A stretch of 64,000 nucleotides of DNA. Source: Salinicola lusitanus (GTDB lineage Bacteria > Pseudomonadota > Gammaproteobacteria > Pseudomonadales > Halomonadaceae). The stretch is from the NCBI RefSeq assembly GCF_003206045.1, contig NZ_PZJM01000013.1, forward strand, positions 111,389 to 175,388, read 5' to 3'. Below, piece by piece: positions 40,529-49,861 of this stretch; the stretch's first letter is position 1; the number at the start of each line of letters is the position of its first letter. The translations under genes and the position numbers were made by a program. Under the pieces are notes generated by a model. It saw only the letters and a list, made by a program, of their open reading frames with translations. It made no database searches and was not told the DNA's origin.

Positions 40529-41464
40529 ATGCACCCCGAACGCCATGACAACCGTCGCCAGGGCGTGGCGCTGATCGTCGGGTCGGTCTGCCTGCTGGCG
40601 TTGTCCGATGCGCTGGTCAAGTCTCTCGGCGCCGGGCCATCGCTCTGGCAGTTGCTGACATTGGCATCGTCGATATCGATTCCGCTTCTCGCGGGATGCC
40701 TGCTGCTGCGCGGGGGCTGGAGGGCGCTGCTCCCCGAGCGACCGGGGTGGGTGATGTTGCGCAGTCTGCTGCTACTGGCGATGTGGCTGCTGTTCTATGC
40801 GTCGCTGCCCCTGATCCCGCTCGCCACCGCGGCCGTGGGCATCTACACCACGCCGCTGTTCATCGCGATTCTCGCGTCGGCCATCGGCGAAGAACGGCTC
40901 ACGCGCGGGAACTGGGCGGCGATCGGGCTTGGCTTCGGCGGCGTGCTGCTGGTGCTGCGACCGGGCCTGGGGGTGTTCTCCCTCGCCATGACATTGCCGG
41001 TGGCGGCGGCGTGCTGCTACGCCGGAGCCATGGTGCTGACGCGTCGCCACTGCGCGAGCGAGCGCCCGCTGGTGCTGGCCCTGGGGCTGAATCTGGGCTT
41101 CGCGCTGGCCGGTGTGGCGGGGAGTGGCCTGGTGGCGATGTGGGTCGACGATCAGGCACTGCCGCGGGGTTTCCTGAGCCGTTCGTGGCAACCGCTCGAC
41201 CTTGCCGAGGCCGCCCTGATCCTGCTCTATGCGCTACTGATGGTGAGCGTCAACACGGGCGTGGCGCGAGCCTATCAGATCGCCCCCTCCTCGCTGGTGG
41301 GAACGTTCGATTACGCCTACCTCCCCTTTGCCGCCGTCTGGGGCGCCCTGTGGTTCGACGAGGTTCCCGATGCGACGACCTGGCTCGGCATGACGGTGAT
41401 CCTGATCTCGGGCTGGCTGGTCCTGCGACGTTCCGGCGCTCGATCACGCCTGGCAAAGCCTTGA
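40529..41464 (+). CDS. DMT-superfamily (EamA) transporter
   Basis: Membrane protein of 311 residues with about ten predicted helices in two EamA repeats. The ATG at 40529 is preceded by TTGGAG at six bases; the in-frame TTG just upstream is less likely. Such proteins usually export metabolites or amino acids. It diverges from a LysR regulator. Confidence 0.87.
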   Translation: MHPERHDNRRQGVALIVGSVCLLALSDALVKSLGAGPSLWQLLTLASSISIPLLAGCLLLRGGWRALLPERPGWVMLRSLLLLAMWLLFYASLPLIPLATAAVGIYTTPLFIAILASAIGEERLTRGNWAAIGLGFGGVLLVLRPGLGVFSLAMTLPVAAACCYAGAMVLTRRHCASERPLVLALGLNLGFALAGVAGSGLVAMWVDDQALPRGFLSRSWQPLDLAEAALILLYALLMVSVNTGVARAYQIAPSSLVGTFDYAYLPFAAVWGALWFDEVPDATTWLGMTVILISGWLVLRRSGARSRLAKP

Positions 41465-41521
41465 CCTCAAGCTAACTTGAGGAGGGAGGATGATGTCTCG
41501 TTCTGGATCGGGGAGGTAGAC

Positions 41522-42355
41522 ATGCATAACACCGGTTTCATCTGTGCCACGTGTGGCCTGCAGTATCCAAGGAGCGATACGCCACCGGAGCACTGCGATA
41601 TCTGTGAGGACGAGCGCCAGTTCGTCCCGGTCGAAGGGCAGCGCTGGACAACGCCAACCCAGTTGACGGCCAGTCACGCCAACACCTTTCGTCATATGGC
41701 GCCGGGACTGATGGCCATCGGCACCACGCCCAGCTTCGCCATCGGCCAGCGCGCCTTCCTGTTGCGGACGCCGGCCGGCAACGTGCTGTGGGACTGCCTG
41801 ACGCTGCTCGACGAGGCGACCATCGAGATCATCGAAGGACTCGGCGGGCTCGACGCCATCGTGCTGTCTCACCCGCATTTTTTCACCACCATGGCCGAGT
41901 GGGCGCGGGCGTTCGACTGTCCTGTCCACGTTCACGCCGCGGATCGCGAATGGGTCAGCGTGCCGGACGCGCGAATCGAGTTCTGGGAAGGCGCCTCGCG
42001 CGAGATACTGCCCGGCGTCACCGTACATTCCCTGGGCGGTCATTTCCCCGGCGCCAGCGTGCTGCACTGGGCGGAACACGGGGTCCTGCTGACGGGCGAC
42101 ACGCTGATGGTGACGCCGGATCGGATGGCGTCGTTCATGTGGTCCTATCCCAACAACGTGCCGCTGGATGCGGGGACGGTGGCGGGCATCGCCCGACGCC
42201 TGGAACCGCTCGCGTTCGATAGCGCCTACTCCGCCTTCTGGGGGCGCGAGATACTGGTCGACGCCAAGCGCGTCATCGAGGAGTCGGCACAGCGTCACTG
42301 CCGGGCGCTGGGAGGCGAAATGGCGGCTCCGGATGCCGCCGAGTTCGGGCATTAG
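41522..42355 (+). CDS. MBL-fold hydrolase with N-terminal zinc ribbon
   Basis: Protein of 277 residues. A rubredoxin-like zinc ribbon (Cys8, Cys11, Cys25, Cys28) heads a metallo-beta-lactamase fold. The first metal motif is degenerate, SHPHFFTT instead of HxHxDH, while LGGHFPG and LLTGDTL are kept, so only one metal site may be intact. GGGGAGGT precedes the ATG at 41522. The function is unknown. Confidence 0.82.
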   Translation: MHNTGFICATCGLQYPRSDTPPEHCDICEDERQFVPVEGQRWTTPTQLTASHANTFRHMAPGLMAIGTTPSFAIGQRAFLLRTPAGNVLWDCLTLLDEATIEIIEGLGGLDAIVLSHPHFFTTMAEWARAFDCPVHVHAADREWVSVPDARIEFWEGASREILPGVTVHSLGGHFPGASVLHWAEHGVLLTGDTLMVTPDRMASFMWSYPNNVPLDAGTVAGIARRLEPLAFDSAYSAFWGREILVDAKRVIEESAQRHCRALGGEMAAPDAAEFGH

Positions 42356-42375
42356 GCCTGGCATACTAGGGAGAC

Positions 42376-42394
42376 CGGGCCGCATCGCGGCCCG
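42376..42394. terminator. Hairpin between the MBL gene and the AraC gene
   Basis: CGGGCCGC-ATC-GCGGCCCG is a perfect 8-bp stem about 20 bases after the MBL stop, without a T-run. It is a possible terminator. Confidence 0.4.
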
Positions 42395-42429
42395 CAACCT
42401 GTCCCCATCGAGGCATCGGCGATCAGCTC

Positions 42430-43296
42430 ATGAAGGAATACCTACGCCAAGGTGGCGAGATGCGCTTCTGGCGCAGCGGCGAACTGCCATTCGTGGAAGC
42501 GAGACTGACCCGGGAGGGTCGGGGCGTGGGCTATGCGCGGCACAGCCACGAGGCGTTCTCGATCGGCGCGGTGCTGGCGGGACGCAGTCTCTACGAGTAC
42601 CAGGTGCCCGGCGAGTCGTTACGGACGATACCGGTGTCCGAAGGGGCCGTCGTGGTCATGAATCCGTTCGAGATCCACGCCTGCAATCCGCTCGACGACA
42701 CGCCCTGGTCCTACGTCATGCTCTATGCCGACGCCCGCTGGCTGGCGACGCTGCAGCGAGAGGCCGGCATCGGCGAAGGTCGCTTCCGGCCATTGGCGCT
42801 GCACATGACACGCGCGCCAGCGCTCTACCGCGATCTCTTGGGGCTGTGCGACAAGCTGTTCGACGCCGATGGCCCGCCGGCCGCCAAGGCCGCGGCAAGC
42901 GAGTCATTCTTCCGGCGGTTGTTGGCGCAGCCAGGTGCCTACCGGGCCGAGCCACGGCGCGACGGCTCGGTGCTGCAGCCGGTGGTCGACTTCATTCGCG
43001 CCCACTGCACCGAGCACTTGCCGCTCGAGCGCATGGCCGCCGAAGCGGGGTTGTCGCCGACGCATCTGGTACGAAGCTTCAAGCGCCAGTATGGCATCAC
43101 CCCGCATGCCTTCTTGACCGATTGTCGCGTTCGCCATGGCCAGGCCGCCCTGAAAGCGGGAAGTGCCATCGCCGATGTGGCGCTCGAGTGCCGATTCGCC
43201 GACCAGTCCCACTTTCAGCGGACCTTCAAGCGCTTCACCGCAGCGACGCCTGACCAGTATCGCCGAGCGGGACGACCGCAAGACTCGAGGCGCTGA
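42430..43296 (+). CDS. AraC-family regulator with cupin domain
   Basis: Regulator of 288 residues. The N-terminal AraC-type cupin includes GYARHSHEAFSIGAVLAG, and a double helix-turn-helix follows in the last 100 residues (LPLERMAAEAGLSPTHLVRS and then ADQSHFQRTFKRF). It overlaps the converging LysE-family exporter by 62 bases. AraC/LysE neighbours often form a regulator-exporter pair. Confidence 0.88.
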   Translation: MKEYLRQGGEMRFWRSGELPFVEARLTREGRGVGYARHSHEAFSIGAVLAGRSLYEYQVPGESLRTIPVSEGAVVVMNPFEIHACNPLDDTPWSYVMLYADARWLATLQREAGIGEGRFRPLALHMTRAPALYRDLLGLCDKLFDADGPPAAKAAASESFFRRLLAQPGAYRAEPRRDGSVLQPVVDFIRAHCTEHLPLERMAAEAGLSPTHLVRSFKRQYGITPHAFLTDCRVRHGQAALKAGSAIADVALECRFADQSHFQRTFKRFTAATPDQYRRAGRPQDSRR

Positions 43297-43855
43297 GCAG
43301 CAGCATCAGTGCCAGGCCACGATTGATCCAGCGCACCTGCCGTGGCGTCGGCAGGCGCCTTCCCAGCCAGGCGCCCAGCGCGGCCCAGCTCGCCAGGCTG
43401 AGATAGCAGATGACGAAGAAGATCAGCGCGAACAGGGCGACGGAACCGGCACTGCCGGCGGAAGTATAGGCGCCGGTGCCCGCTGCCGAGGCCATCCAGG
43501 CCTTGGGGTTCAACCACTGCATGAGTGCCCCCCGGCGAAACGACGCGCGACGCGGGTCGCGGGCGCGGAGATGGCCGTCGTCGAGCGCCAGGCCGACACT
43601 CATGTAGAACAGGAAAAGCACACCGGCCCAGCGAATCGCAATCATGGCGGGCGGCCAATTCAGAACCGGCTGCAGCGCTCCGCCGATCGCCAGCAGCAGC
43701 AAGGTAAAGCCGCAGGTGGCACCGCTTACGTGACGAAGGCTGTGGCGAAAGCCGTAGCTCAGCCCGGTGCTCAACGCGACCAGGTTGACCGGGCCGGGAG
43801 ACAGCGAGGCTGCCAGGGCGAAGGCGGCCATGGGGAGGACGACGGCGGATGACAT
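43235..43855 (-). CDS. LysE/RhtB-family amino-acid exporter
   Basis: Inner-membrane exporter of 206 residues with about six helices and the family's N-terminal SLSPGPVNLVALSTGLSYG. AGGAG is well placed before the ATG at 43855. Its last 62 bases overlap the end of the AraC-family gene on the other strand, so the two mRNAs are antisense there. The substrate is probably an amino acid or derivative. Confidence 0.87.
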   Translation of the reverse strand: MSSAVVLPMAAFALAASLSPGPVNLVALSTGLSYGFRHSLRHVSGATCGFTLLLLAIGGALQPVLNWPPAMIAIRWAGVLFLFYMSVGLALDDGHLRARDPRRASFRRGALMQWLNPKAWMASAAGTGAYTSAGSAGSVALFALIFFVICYLSLASWAALGAWLGRRLPTPRQVRWINRGLALMLLLSASSLAVVPLGDTGQASLR

Positions 43856-43927
43856 GGAGAGCTCCTCTCGGCTGGAAGAAGAGGAGCGTAGGGGGTGGGG
43901 GGCGGAGAATATTGAAGAATATTGCCC

Positions 43928-45118
43928 TCAGCCGGTGCCGCCGACATCGATATCCACTTCCACCATCATGCCGGGCCCGATCCGTTCGGTGGGGCCGTCG
44001 TCGAAGCGGATGCGCACGGGGATTCGCTGGGTGATCTTGGTGAAGTTGCCCGAGGGGTTGGGATCCGGCAGCAGCGCGAACTGGCTGGTCGCGGCGCGCC
44101 CGATGACGGCGACATGGCCGCTGAAGGTCCGGTCGGGGAAGGCATCGACGGTAATGGCGACGGGCTGGCCGGTACGCAGGGCGCCGACATCGGTCTCCTT
44201 GATGTTGGCTTCCACCCACAGCTTCGAGGGGTCGTGCATCATCACGATGGGCTGGCCGGCGCTGACGTATTCGCCCTGATCGATGAGCGTCTTGTCGACT
44301 ACGCCGTCGATGGGGCTGTCGATCGTGAGGTCGGTGATGCGCAGTTGCTGTTCCTCCAGCGTCGCTCGGGTTTCGGCCAGTTGCTGGCGGGCGATGCGTA
44401 CCTGCTGTCTCAGCACTTCGGGATTGGGAAGCGGCATCTGCGAGCCGTTGATGAAGCCGACCTCGGCGTTGTCGGCCAGGGCCTGGCTGACTCGCACCTC
44501 CTGCTGCGCCTGGGCGTGTTCCGCGAGTGCGGCCTGATAGGCGTAGTAGTCCTGATCGCGGCGCTGCTCCGAGACCGAGCGTTTCTGGTAGAGCGTGTCG
44601 GAGCGCTGGAAATCGCGCTCGGCTTCGGTCAGCCGGGCCTGGGCGGCCTTCTCGGCCGCCTTGCTCGCCTCCAGTTGACGCCGCATCAGGCTGATGCCGC
44701 CTTTCAACTGCTTCTGGGCCGTCGCCAGTCGTGCCTGCTCGTACGCCAGGCGTGCCTGCTGGGTCGCGACCTTGGCCGTCAGCGCTTCGCGCTGGCGCTG
44801 GTCCGGCTTGCTGTAGAGCGCGGCGACGGCATCGCCGCGTTTCAGGGTGTCGCCCTCGATCAGGTCGAACGTCGTCACCCAACCCTCGAGACGACTGCTG
44901 ACGGTCACCTCGTCGGTCATGACGCGAGCGTCCTGGGCGCTGACATGGGTCAGGCGATGGGCGACGGCGAGGCCGATCCAGATCAGACACAGCACCACGA
45001 CGATGGCGAGTATCAGCAGCTTGGCGCTGCGTGGCAGGCGGCGTTTGCGGGGCTGGGAAGCGTCGGCGGTCATGTTGCGAGTGCATCCTTCGTCGATCGG
45101 GTGGGCGGAGTCAGACAT
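43928..45118 (-). CDS. emrA: Membrane fusion protein of an EmrAB-type efflux pump
   Basis: HlyD/EmrA-family periplasmic adaptor of up to 396 residues: one membrane anchor (about 33-53), a lipoyl-like half motif, a long coiled coil (about 110-250) and a beta-barrel domain (IDSPIDGVVDKTLIDQGEYV). The ATG at 45118 overlaps the end of emrB by eight bases; an ATG 15 codons later is possible, since GAAGGA lies upstream of it. It connects the MFS pump to an outer-membrane channel encoded elsewhere. Confidence 0.88.
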   Translation of the reverse strand: MSDSAHPIDEGCTRNMTADASQPRKRRLPRSAKLLILAIVVVLCLIWIGLAVAHRLTHVSAQDARVMTDEVTVSSRLEGWVTTFDLIEGDTLKRGDAVAALYSKPDQRQREALTAKVATQQARLAYEQARLATAQKQLKGGISLMRRQLEASKAAEKAAQARLTEAERDFQRSDTLYQKRSVSEQRRDQDYYAYQAALAEHAQAQQEVRVSQALADNAEVGFINGSQMPLPNPEVLRQQVRIARQQLAETRATLEEQQLRITDLTIDSPIDGVVDKTLIDQGEYVSAGQPIVMMHDPSKLWVEANIKETDVGALRTGQPVAITVDAFPDRTFSGHVAVIGRAATSQFALLPDPNPSGNFTKITQRIPVRIRFDDGPTERIGPGMMVEVDIDVGGTG

Positions 45119-46664
45119 GGGGCGAACGGCGCCAGCGGCTGAGCAGCAGCGAGGGGATCACCACCAGCAGCAGGCTGCCGATCAGGATCCAGAAGCCATC
45201 CTGATAGGCGAGAATCGACGCCCAGATCGCCTCGATGCGGCCCAGCAGATAGCCGGCCATGGCCGGCTGGTGAATTTCCGGCACGCCGAGGCGGCCCACC
45301 AGGTCGGTCAGTTGCCCCAGGGCCTGGCGGGCGGTGGTGTTGCCGGCGTTGACGCCGGCATTCAGGATCTGGCCGTGATAGGCGGTCTGGCGATCCAGCA
45401 GGATGACCAGTCCGGCCGTGCCCAGTGCGCCGCCCAGTTGCAGGGCGAAGTTGATCGCGCCGGAGCCGTGGCCGGTGAGATGGCCGGGCAAGCCGGCGAT
45501 GGCGTTGGAGAGCGTCGGAGGCGGGAACGCGGCCATGCCGATGGAGAGAATGCCCATCGCCACGGCGAGGTAGAAAAACGAGGTGTTCCAGTCCATCTGC
45601 GCCATCAGCCATACCGAGAACAGGGTACAGGCCAGCCCCGGCAGGGTGATCCAGTGGGGCGGATAACGGTCGCTGAGCCAGCCCACCAGCGGCACCAGGA
45701 TGCCGAGTACCGCAGTGGAGGGCAGGAATATCTGGCCGGCGGTGATCGGACTGTAGTGCAGCACCGCCTGCACGAATTGCGGCAGCAGGTACATGATGCC
45801 GTAGAAGGTGCCACCGAACAGGCACATCGCCAGCGTGCCGACCACGAACAGCCGGTTGCGGAAGATCGCCAGGTCGAGCAGCGGGTGGGCGATACGTCTC
45901 TGCCAGGCGATGAAGGCGGCACCGCAGAGCACCGAGGTCAGGATCAGCTCGGGCACTCTGGGATCGTACCAGCCCCAGCGCTGGCCGTTGGAGAGCGCCG
46001 CCAGCAGCGAGAAGACGCCGATGAACAGCAGCACGACACCGGCCCAGTCGAACGGTGGACGAGGGCCCTTTTGCTCCCGGGTCGGCAGAAAGAACAGCCC
46101 CATGACGATGGCCGCGAAGCAGATCGGCAGGGTCACGAAGAAGACGTAGCGCCAGGTGAAGTGCTCCACCAGCCAGCCGCCGACCACGGTCGCCAGCGTC
46201 AACGGCAGCCCCAGGCACATGCCGTACATCGCGGTCGCCATGCCGCGACCTTCCGGCGGATAGGCGGCAAACAGCGCCTGCATGGCCACCGGGCGGATCA
46301 AGCCGGTCATGCCGCCCTGGACGATCCTGGCCGCCACCAGCGCCGCCATGCCCTGGCCCAGGCCACCCAGGATCGAGGCTGCGATGAAGGCCAGCAGCAG
46401 TCCCACGAAGGTGGCACGCTGGCCGACCGCCGCCACCAGCCAGGGAGCGATCAGCAGCGATACCGTGGTCGAGGCGAGGAATCCGGTGGAGAGCCACTGA
46501 ACCTGGGAGTCGCTCATGCCGAAAGCGCCCTTGATATAGGGGATGGCCACGTTGACGATGGTGATCGACATGCCCAGCGCGACCAGCCCCAGCATCACCG
46601 TCAGCGTGACCCAGAGCTTATAGCGGGGACCGTAGCGCGCGAACAGCTGCTCGACCTGGGTCAT
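45111..46664 (-). CDS. emrB: MFS drug-efflux transporter, DHA2/EmrB family
   Basis: MFS transporter of 517 residues with about 14 predicted helices, characteristic of the DHA2 group. ARIVQGGMTGLIRPVAMQAL and GGWLVEHFTWRYVFFVTLP are typical. It is the first gene of an emrB-emrA operon, with a likely promoter at 46888-46917. It probably exports hydrophobic drugs or toxic metabolites through EmrA. Confidence 0.9.
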   Translation of the reverse strand: MTQVEQLFARYGPRYKLWVTLTVMLGLVALGMSITIVNVAIPYIKGAFGMSDSQVQWLSTGFLASTTVSLLIAPWLVAAVGQRATFVGLLLAFIAASILGGLGQGMAALVAARIVQGGMTGLIRPVAMQALFAAYPPEGRGMATAMYGMCLGLPLTLATVVGGWLVEHFTWRYVFFVTLPICFAAIVMGLFFLPTREQKGPRPPFDWAGVVLLFIGVFSLLAALSNGQRWGWYDPRVPELILTSVLCGAAFIAWQRRIAHPLLDLAIFRNRLFVVGTLAMCLFGGTFYGIMYLLPQFVQAVLHYSPITAGQIFLPSTAVLGILVPLVGWLSDRYPPHWITLPGLACTLFSVWLMAQMDWNTSFFYLAVAMGILSIGMAAFPPPTLSNAIAGLPGHLTGHGSGAINFALQLGGALGTAGLVILLDRQTAYHGQILNAGVNAGNTTARQALGQLTDLVGRLGVPEIHQPAMAGYLLGRIEAIWASILAYQDGFWILIGSLLLVVIPSLLLSRWRRSPHV

Positions 46665-47044
46665 GCGTCGTTGCCCTGGCTGGCGATCGTCCGGGTCATG
46701 AGAGGCAATGGCACTCCTTGTCGGTTCATGGGCACGCCATGGAGCCAGCCCCAGCCGTCGCGAGGGGGCGCTCGGCTGCTCGCTCTGGAAAGAGGCGGCG
46801 CCAGGACTTTCGTGGCTGGGGCAAAAGAGGGCGTCGATGAAGGAAGCAGGCGAATCGATAACGCGTCTATGTTTTGCTCGCTAAGCGATTATCCCGACTT
46901 GGTTGTATGACTTTCAAGGGGATTGCGACTAAGGTCGCGCGCCTCGGGCGCTGGGTAGGTGGCGCGCGATCGGCGAAGTCATCGACCCGTCGGGCCACGG
47001 ATCCAGGGCCCATACCTGATCACACCGGGCCAACGGCCCTGTCG
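46665..47044. other. Intergenic region upstream of emrB
   Basis: About 380 bases without a convincing gene. It contains the probable emrB promoter near its right end and a small palindrome (TCGCTAAGCGA at 46878-46888) that overlaps the -10 region. I see no RNA gene here. Confidence 0.5.
46888..46917 (-). promoter_or_regulatory. Probable sigma-70 promoter of emrBA
   Basis: On the minus strand TTGAAA and GATAAT are separated by 18 bases, about 225 bases before the emrB start. Both hexamers are good matches, and a short palindrome abuts the -10. Confidence 0.45.
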
Positions 47045-47072
47045 AAAACGCCCCTCGCGGGAGGGGCGTTTC
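47045..47072 (-). terminator. Rho-independent terminator of the GluP gene
   Basis: AAACGCCCCTC and GAGGGGCGTTT form a perfect 11-bp stem with a four-base loop, ending in TTTTC on the minus strand. It follows the transporter gene stop by about 20 bases. Confidence 0.85.
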
Positions 47073-47090
47073 AGGTGGCCGCCGGGGCGC

Positions 47091-48389
47091 TCAGGACGAG
47101 GCGGGGTGCGCGTCCCGGACCGACGGATGCGGGTCGATGACGCGCGAGCCGCGGAAACCGTAGAAGGCGATGAACAGGTAGCAGATCAGCGGCAGCACGA
47201 AGGCGTGGTGAATGCCCACGGTGTCGGCGATGGCGCCCTGGGCGACCGGCAGAATGGCACCGCCGACGATGGCCATGATCAGCAGGCTCGACGCCTTGCT
47301 GGTCAACGGGCCGAGCTTGGCGATGCCCAGCGTGAAGATGGTCGGGAACATGATCGAGTTGAACAGGCCGATGGCGACGATGCTCCACATGGCGGTATGA
47401 CCGGAGGCCAGCATGGTGGTCATCGTGAGCAGTGCCGCCACGATGGCGAACAGGCCCAGCAGCAGGCTGGGGCGGATCTTCTGCATCAACGCCGACCCGA
47501 TGAAGCGGCCTATCATCGCGCCGCCCCAGTAGTAGGCGACATAGCTGGCGGCATCGCTCTCGCTCATGTTGCCGATCTCCGGCAGCGAAATGTAGTTGAT
47601 CAGAAAGCTGCCGATGGAGACCTCGGCGCCGACGTAGGCGAAGATACCGATCACGCCGAACAGCACGTGGGGATGGCGCAGCGCCTGGGCGGCGGTGACT
47701 TTCTCGGTGGGGCTGTCGTCGCGGGCCTGGTCCTTGAAGTTGGGCAGCTTCCAGAGGTAGATCACGACCGCGAGGATAGCGAGCACCGCCGCCAGCAGCA
47801 GGTAGGGGAGCTGCACGCTCTGGGCCTGCTGGACCTTGTAGGCCATCCGGTCGGCGCTGGACATGTCGGCCAGCTCGCTGGCGCCCAGCACCGCCGCACC
47901 CAGAATCAGCATCCCGCCGAAATAGGGCGCCAGCGTGGTGCCGAGTGAGTTGAACGCCTGGGCAAGATTGAGCCGGCTGGACGCGGAGCCTTCCGGGCCT
48001 AAAAGGCTGACATAGGGATTGGCCGCCACCTGCAGCATCGTCACTCCGCTGGCGAGCACGAACAGGGCAGTCAGAAACAGCGGATAGGAGGGTGCCCGGG
48101 CGGCGGGGTAGAACATCACCGCGCCCACGGCCGCGATCAGCAGGCCCAGGCTGATGGCGTTCTTGTAGCCGATCTTCGCCAGCACCTTGCCCATTGGCAA
48201 CGACATGATGAAATAGGCGCCGAAGAAGGTGAACTGGATCAGCATGGTCTGGGTGTAGTTGAGCGAGAAGACCGCCTTCAGGTGGGGGATCAGGATGTCG
48301 TTGAGACAGGTGATGAATCCCCACATGAAGAAGATCGTCGTGACGACGATCAGCGCGCTGCGATAGTTCGATCGTTGCATGTCGGGCAT
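47091..48389 (-). CDS. MFS sugar transporter, FucP/GluP family
   Basis: Inner-membrane symporter of 432 residues with about 12 helices. The N-terminal FFMWGFITCLNDILIPHLK and LQVAANPYVSLLGPEGSASSR are hallmarks of the fucose/glucose/galactose:H+ symporters, closest in style to GluP. It is monocistronic, ending at a strong terminator. Its sugar is probably glucose or galactose, but no catabolic gene stands beside it. Confidence 0.87.
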   Translation of the reverse strand: MPDMQRSNYRSALIVVTTIFFMWGFITCLNDILIPHLKAVFSLNYTQTMLIQFTFFGAYFIMSLPMGKVLAKIGYKNAISLGLLIAAVGAVMFYPAARAPSYPLFLTALFVLASGVTMLQVAANPYVSLLGPEGSASSRLNLAQAFNSLGTTLAPYFGGMLILGAAVLGASELADMSSADRMAYKVQQAQSVQLPYLLLAAVLAILAVVIYLWKLPNFKDQARDDSPTEKVTAAQALRHPHVLFGVIGIFAYVGAEVSIGSFLINYISLPEIGNMSESDAASYVAYYWGGAMIGRFIGSALMQKIRPSLLLGLFAIVAALLTMTTMLASGHTAMWSIVAIGLFNSIMFPTIFTLGIAKLGPLTSKASSLLIMAIVGGAILPVAQGAIADTVGIHHAFVLPLICYLFIAFYGFRGSRVIDPHPSVRDAHPASS

Positions 48390-48859
48390 GAGCGAAATCC
48401 TCGTGATGACAAGTCCTGAAATGAGCGTTACCGACCCGACCCCGTCGTGTCAGCGCGGTTGCTGGCGCGAGATGATGCATTAAGCGAGGTGGCTTATAAA
48501 GTAGCCGTTCATCATTAGAACGGTAAGGGAATTGTTGCCACCCACGCGCCGGACCATGGTGGTATTGACGCCTTTCGGGGCATGTGCTCCATATTTTCGT
48601 AATATTCATTCAATGCCGACGTTTTTCACGTCGATACGGGCGGGGCTCCGATCTACTTAGGTAATTTAACGCCGTTCTGCCGGACGAGACGTTGAACGTT
48701 TCGTGGGAAAGTCGTGAAGCCATGGCGCGTGGCACCTTGCAACCTGTGTCCAGCACGTCGCTTGTGGTCGGCGCCAGGCGTTTCTATACCTAGGACACGC
48801 CAAGTCATCAACCGGATCCGGATATCCGGCGCCAGTGAATCGTAAAGGAGGACGATGCC
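48390..48859. other. Intergenic region between GluP and DUF4396 genes
   Basis: A 470-base stretch between two divergent genes, locally AT-richer (48480-48620) than the surroundings. I see no gene, tRNA or clear operator; it should carry the promoters of both flanking genes. AAAGGAGG at its right end is the ribosome binding site of the DUF4396 gene. Confidence 0.5.
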
Positions 48860-49579
48860 ATGTTGACTGCCTGGTCCTGGGGTTTTCTGCTGCTGGGGGT
48901 CGCCACCGCGGTGGCGATTGCCGTCGACGTCTCGAGGCGCCCCCAATCGATGTCGATTATGAACGTGACCTGGCCGATCACGGGGCTCTACATGCCGCTT
49001 GTCGGCTGGTGGGCCTACTGCAAGATGGGGCGTGCGGCGCCGAGGGTTGCGGCGGGCCAGCAGGGTCACGCGGGCCACGACCATCACGCCCACGCCGATC
49101 ACGGCCACGATCATCGGCATCATCACGGCGGCGACAAGCCGAAGTGGCAGAGCGTCTTCGTCTCCGCCACCCACTGCGGCGGCGGCTGCACGCTGGGCGA
49201 CGTGGTCACCGCGCCCATCGCCACGGCCACCGGCTTCGCCCTGCTGGGTTCGACGGTGCTGGGGCACTTTGCGCTGGCGTTCGTCGGCGCCTATCTGTTT
49301 GGGGTGCTGTTCCAGTATCTGCCGATCCGGGCGATGAGCGATGCCGGCCCGGCACAGGCGCTGAAGGACGCGATCAAGGCCGATACCCTGTCGCTGATCG
49401 CGTTCCAGATCGGGATGTACCTGTGGATGCTGATCGCGCTACACGCCTGGCTGGGGGAGATGGATGCGTTCACCGCGCCGTTCTGGTTCATGATGCAGAT
49501 CGCGATGCTGGTCGGCTTCATGACCTCCTACCCGGCCAACTGGCTACTGATCGAACGGGGCATCAAGCACGGCATGTAG
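48860..49579 (+). CDS. DUF4396 membrane protein with His-rich loop
   Basis: Membrane protein of 239 residues with about six segments. Between helices two and three is a histidine-rich loop (residues about 70-90, with HDHHAHADHGHDHRHHH) followed by the conserved family motif ATHCGGGCTLGD. The His/Cys content suggests metal binding or transport, but the DUF4396 function is unknown to me. AAAGGAGG gives a strong ribosome binding site. No metal regulator is adjacent. Confidence 0.85.
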   Translation: MLTAWSWGFLLLGVATAVAIAVDVSRRPQSMSIMNVTWPITGLYMPLVGWWAYCKMGRAAPRVAAGQQGHAGHDHHAHADHGHDHRHHHGGDKPKWQSVFVSATHCGGGCTLGDVVTAPIATATGFALLGSTVLGHFALAFVGAYLFGVLFQYLPIRAMSDAGPAQALKDAIKADTLSLIAFQIGMYLWMLIALHAWLGEMDAFTAPFWFMMQIAMLVGFMTSYPANWLLIERGIKHGM

Positions 49580-49669
49580 CCGCGCCGGGTGAGCGCGCCA
49601 TGCGTTGCCTGAAACATGTCTGCGCTCACCTTAACGGCATCGATCATCGACTGGCGCGCCAGCCCATGT

Positions 49670-49686
49670 AAAAAGGCGCATCGCCT
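49670..49686 (-). terminator. Weak terminator for the DUF1932 gene
   Basis: On the minus strand AGGCG-ATG-CGCCT is followed by TTTTT, about 175 bases after the stop of the DUF1932 gene. The stem is only 5 bp. Confidence 0.35.
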
Positions 49687-49861
49687 CGGGGCATCGGGAG
49701 CGTCAGTCCGGTGCGCTCTTGACTCGCGATCTCCTTTTTGACCCGCCACATCCTTGTCGCTCGCGCTTCCCGCGGCGGCGCTGTCCCGATCGCTAACCCT
49801 GACGGTCTGTCGCTGACCTCTGCCTTGCCCGGCCACCGAGCGTCGATCTTTTGGGGAGAGT

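Noticed and set aside
43215-45086. A 623-codon open frame on the minus strand
   Set aside because: It is an Arg/Pro-rich out-of-frame shadow of emrA and the LysE-family gene.
44847-46910. A 687-codon open frame on the plus strand
   Set aside because: It is Gln/His/Gly/Arg-rich with no domain and is the reverse-strand shadow of emrA/emrB, common in high-GC DNA.
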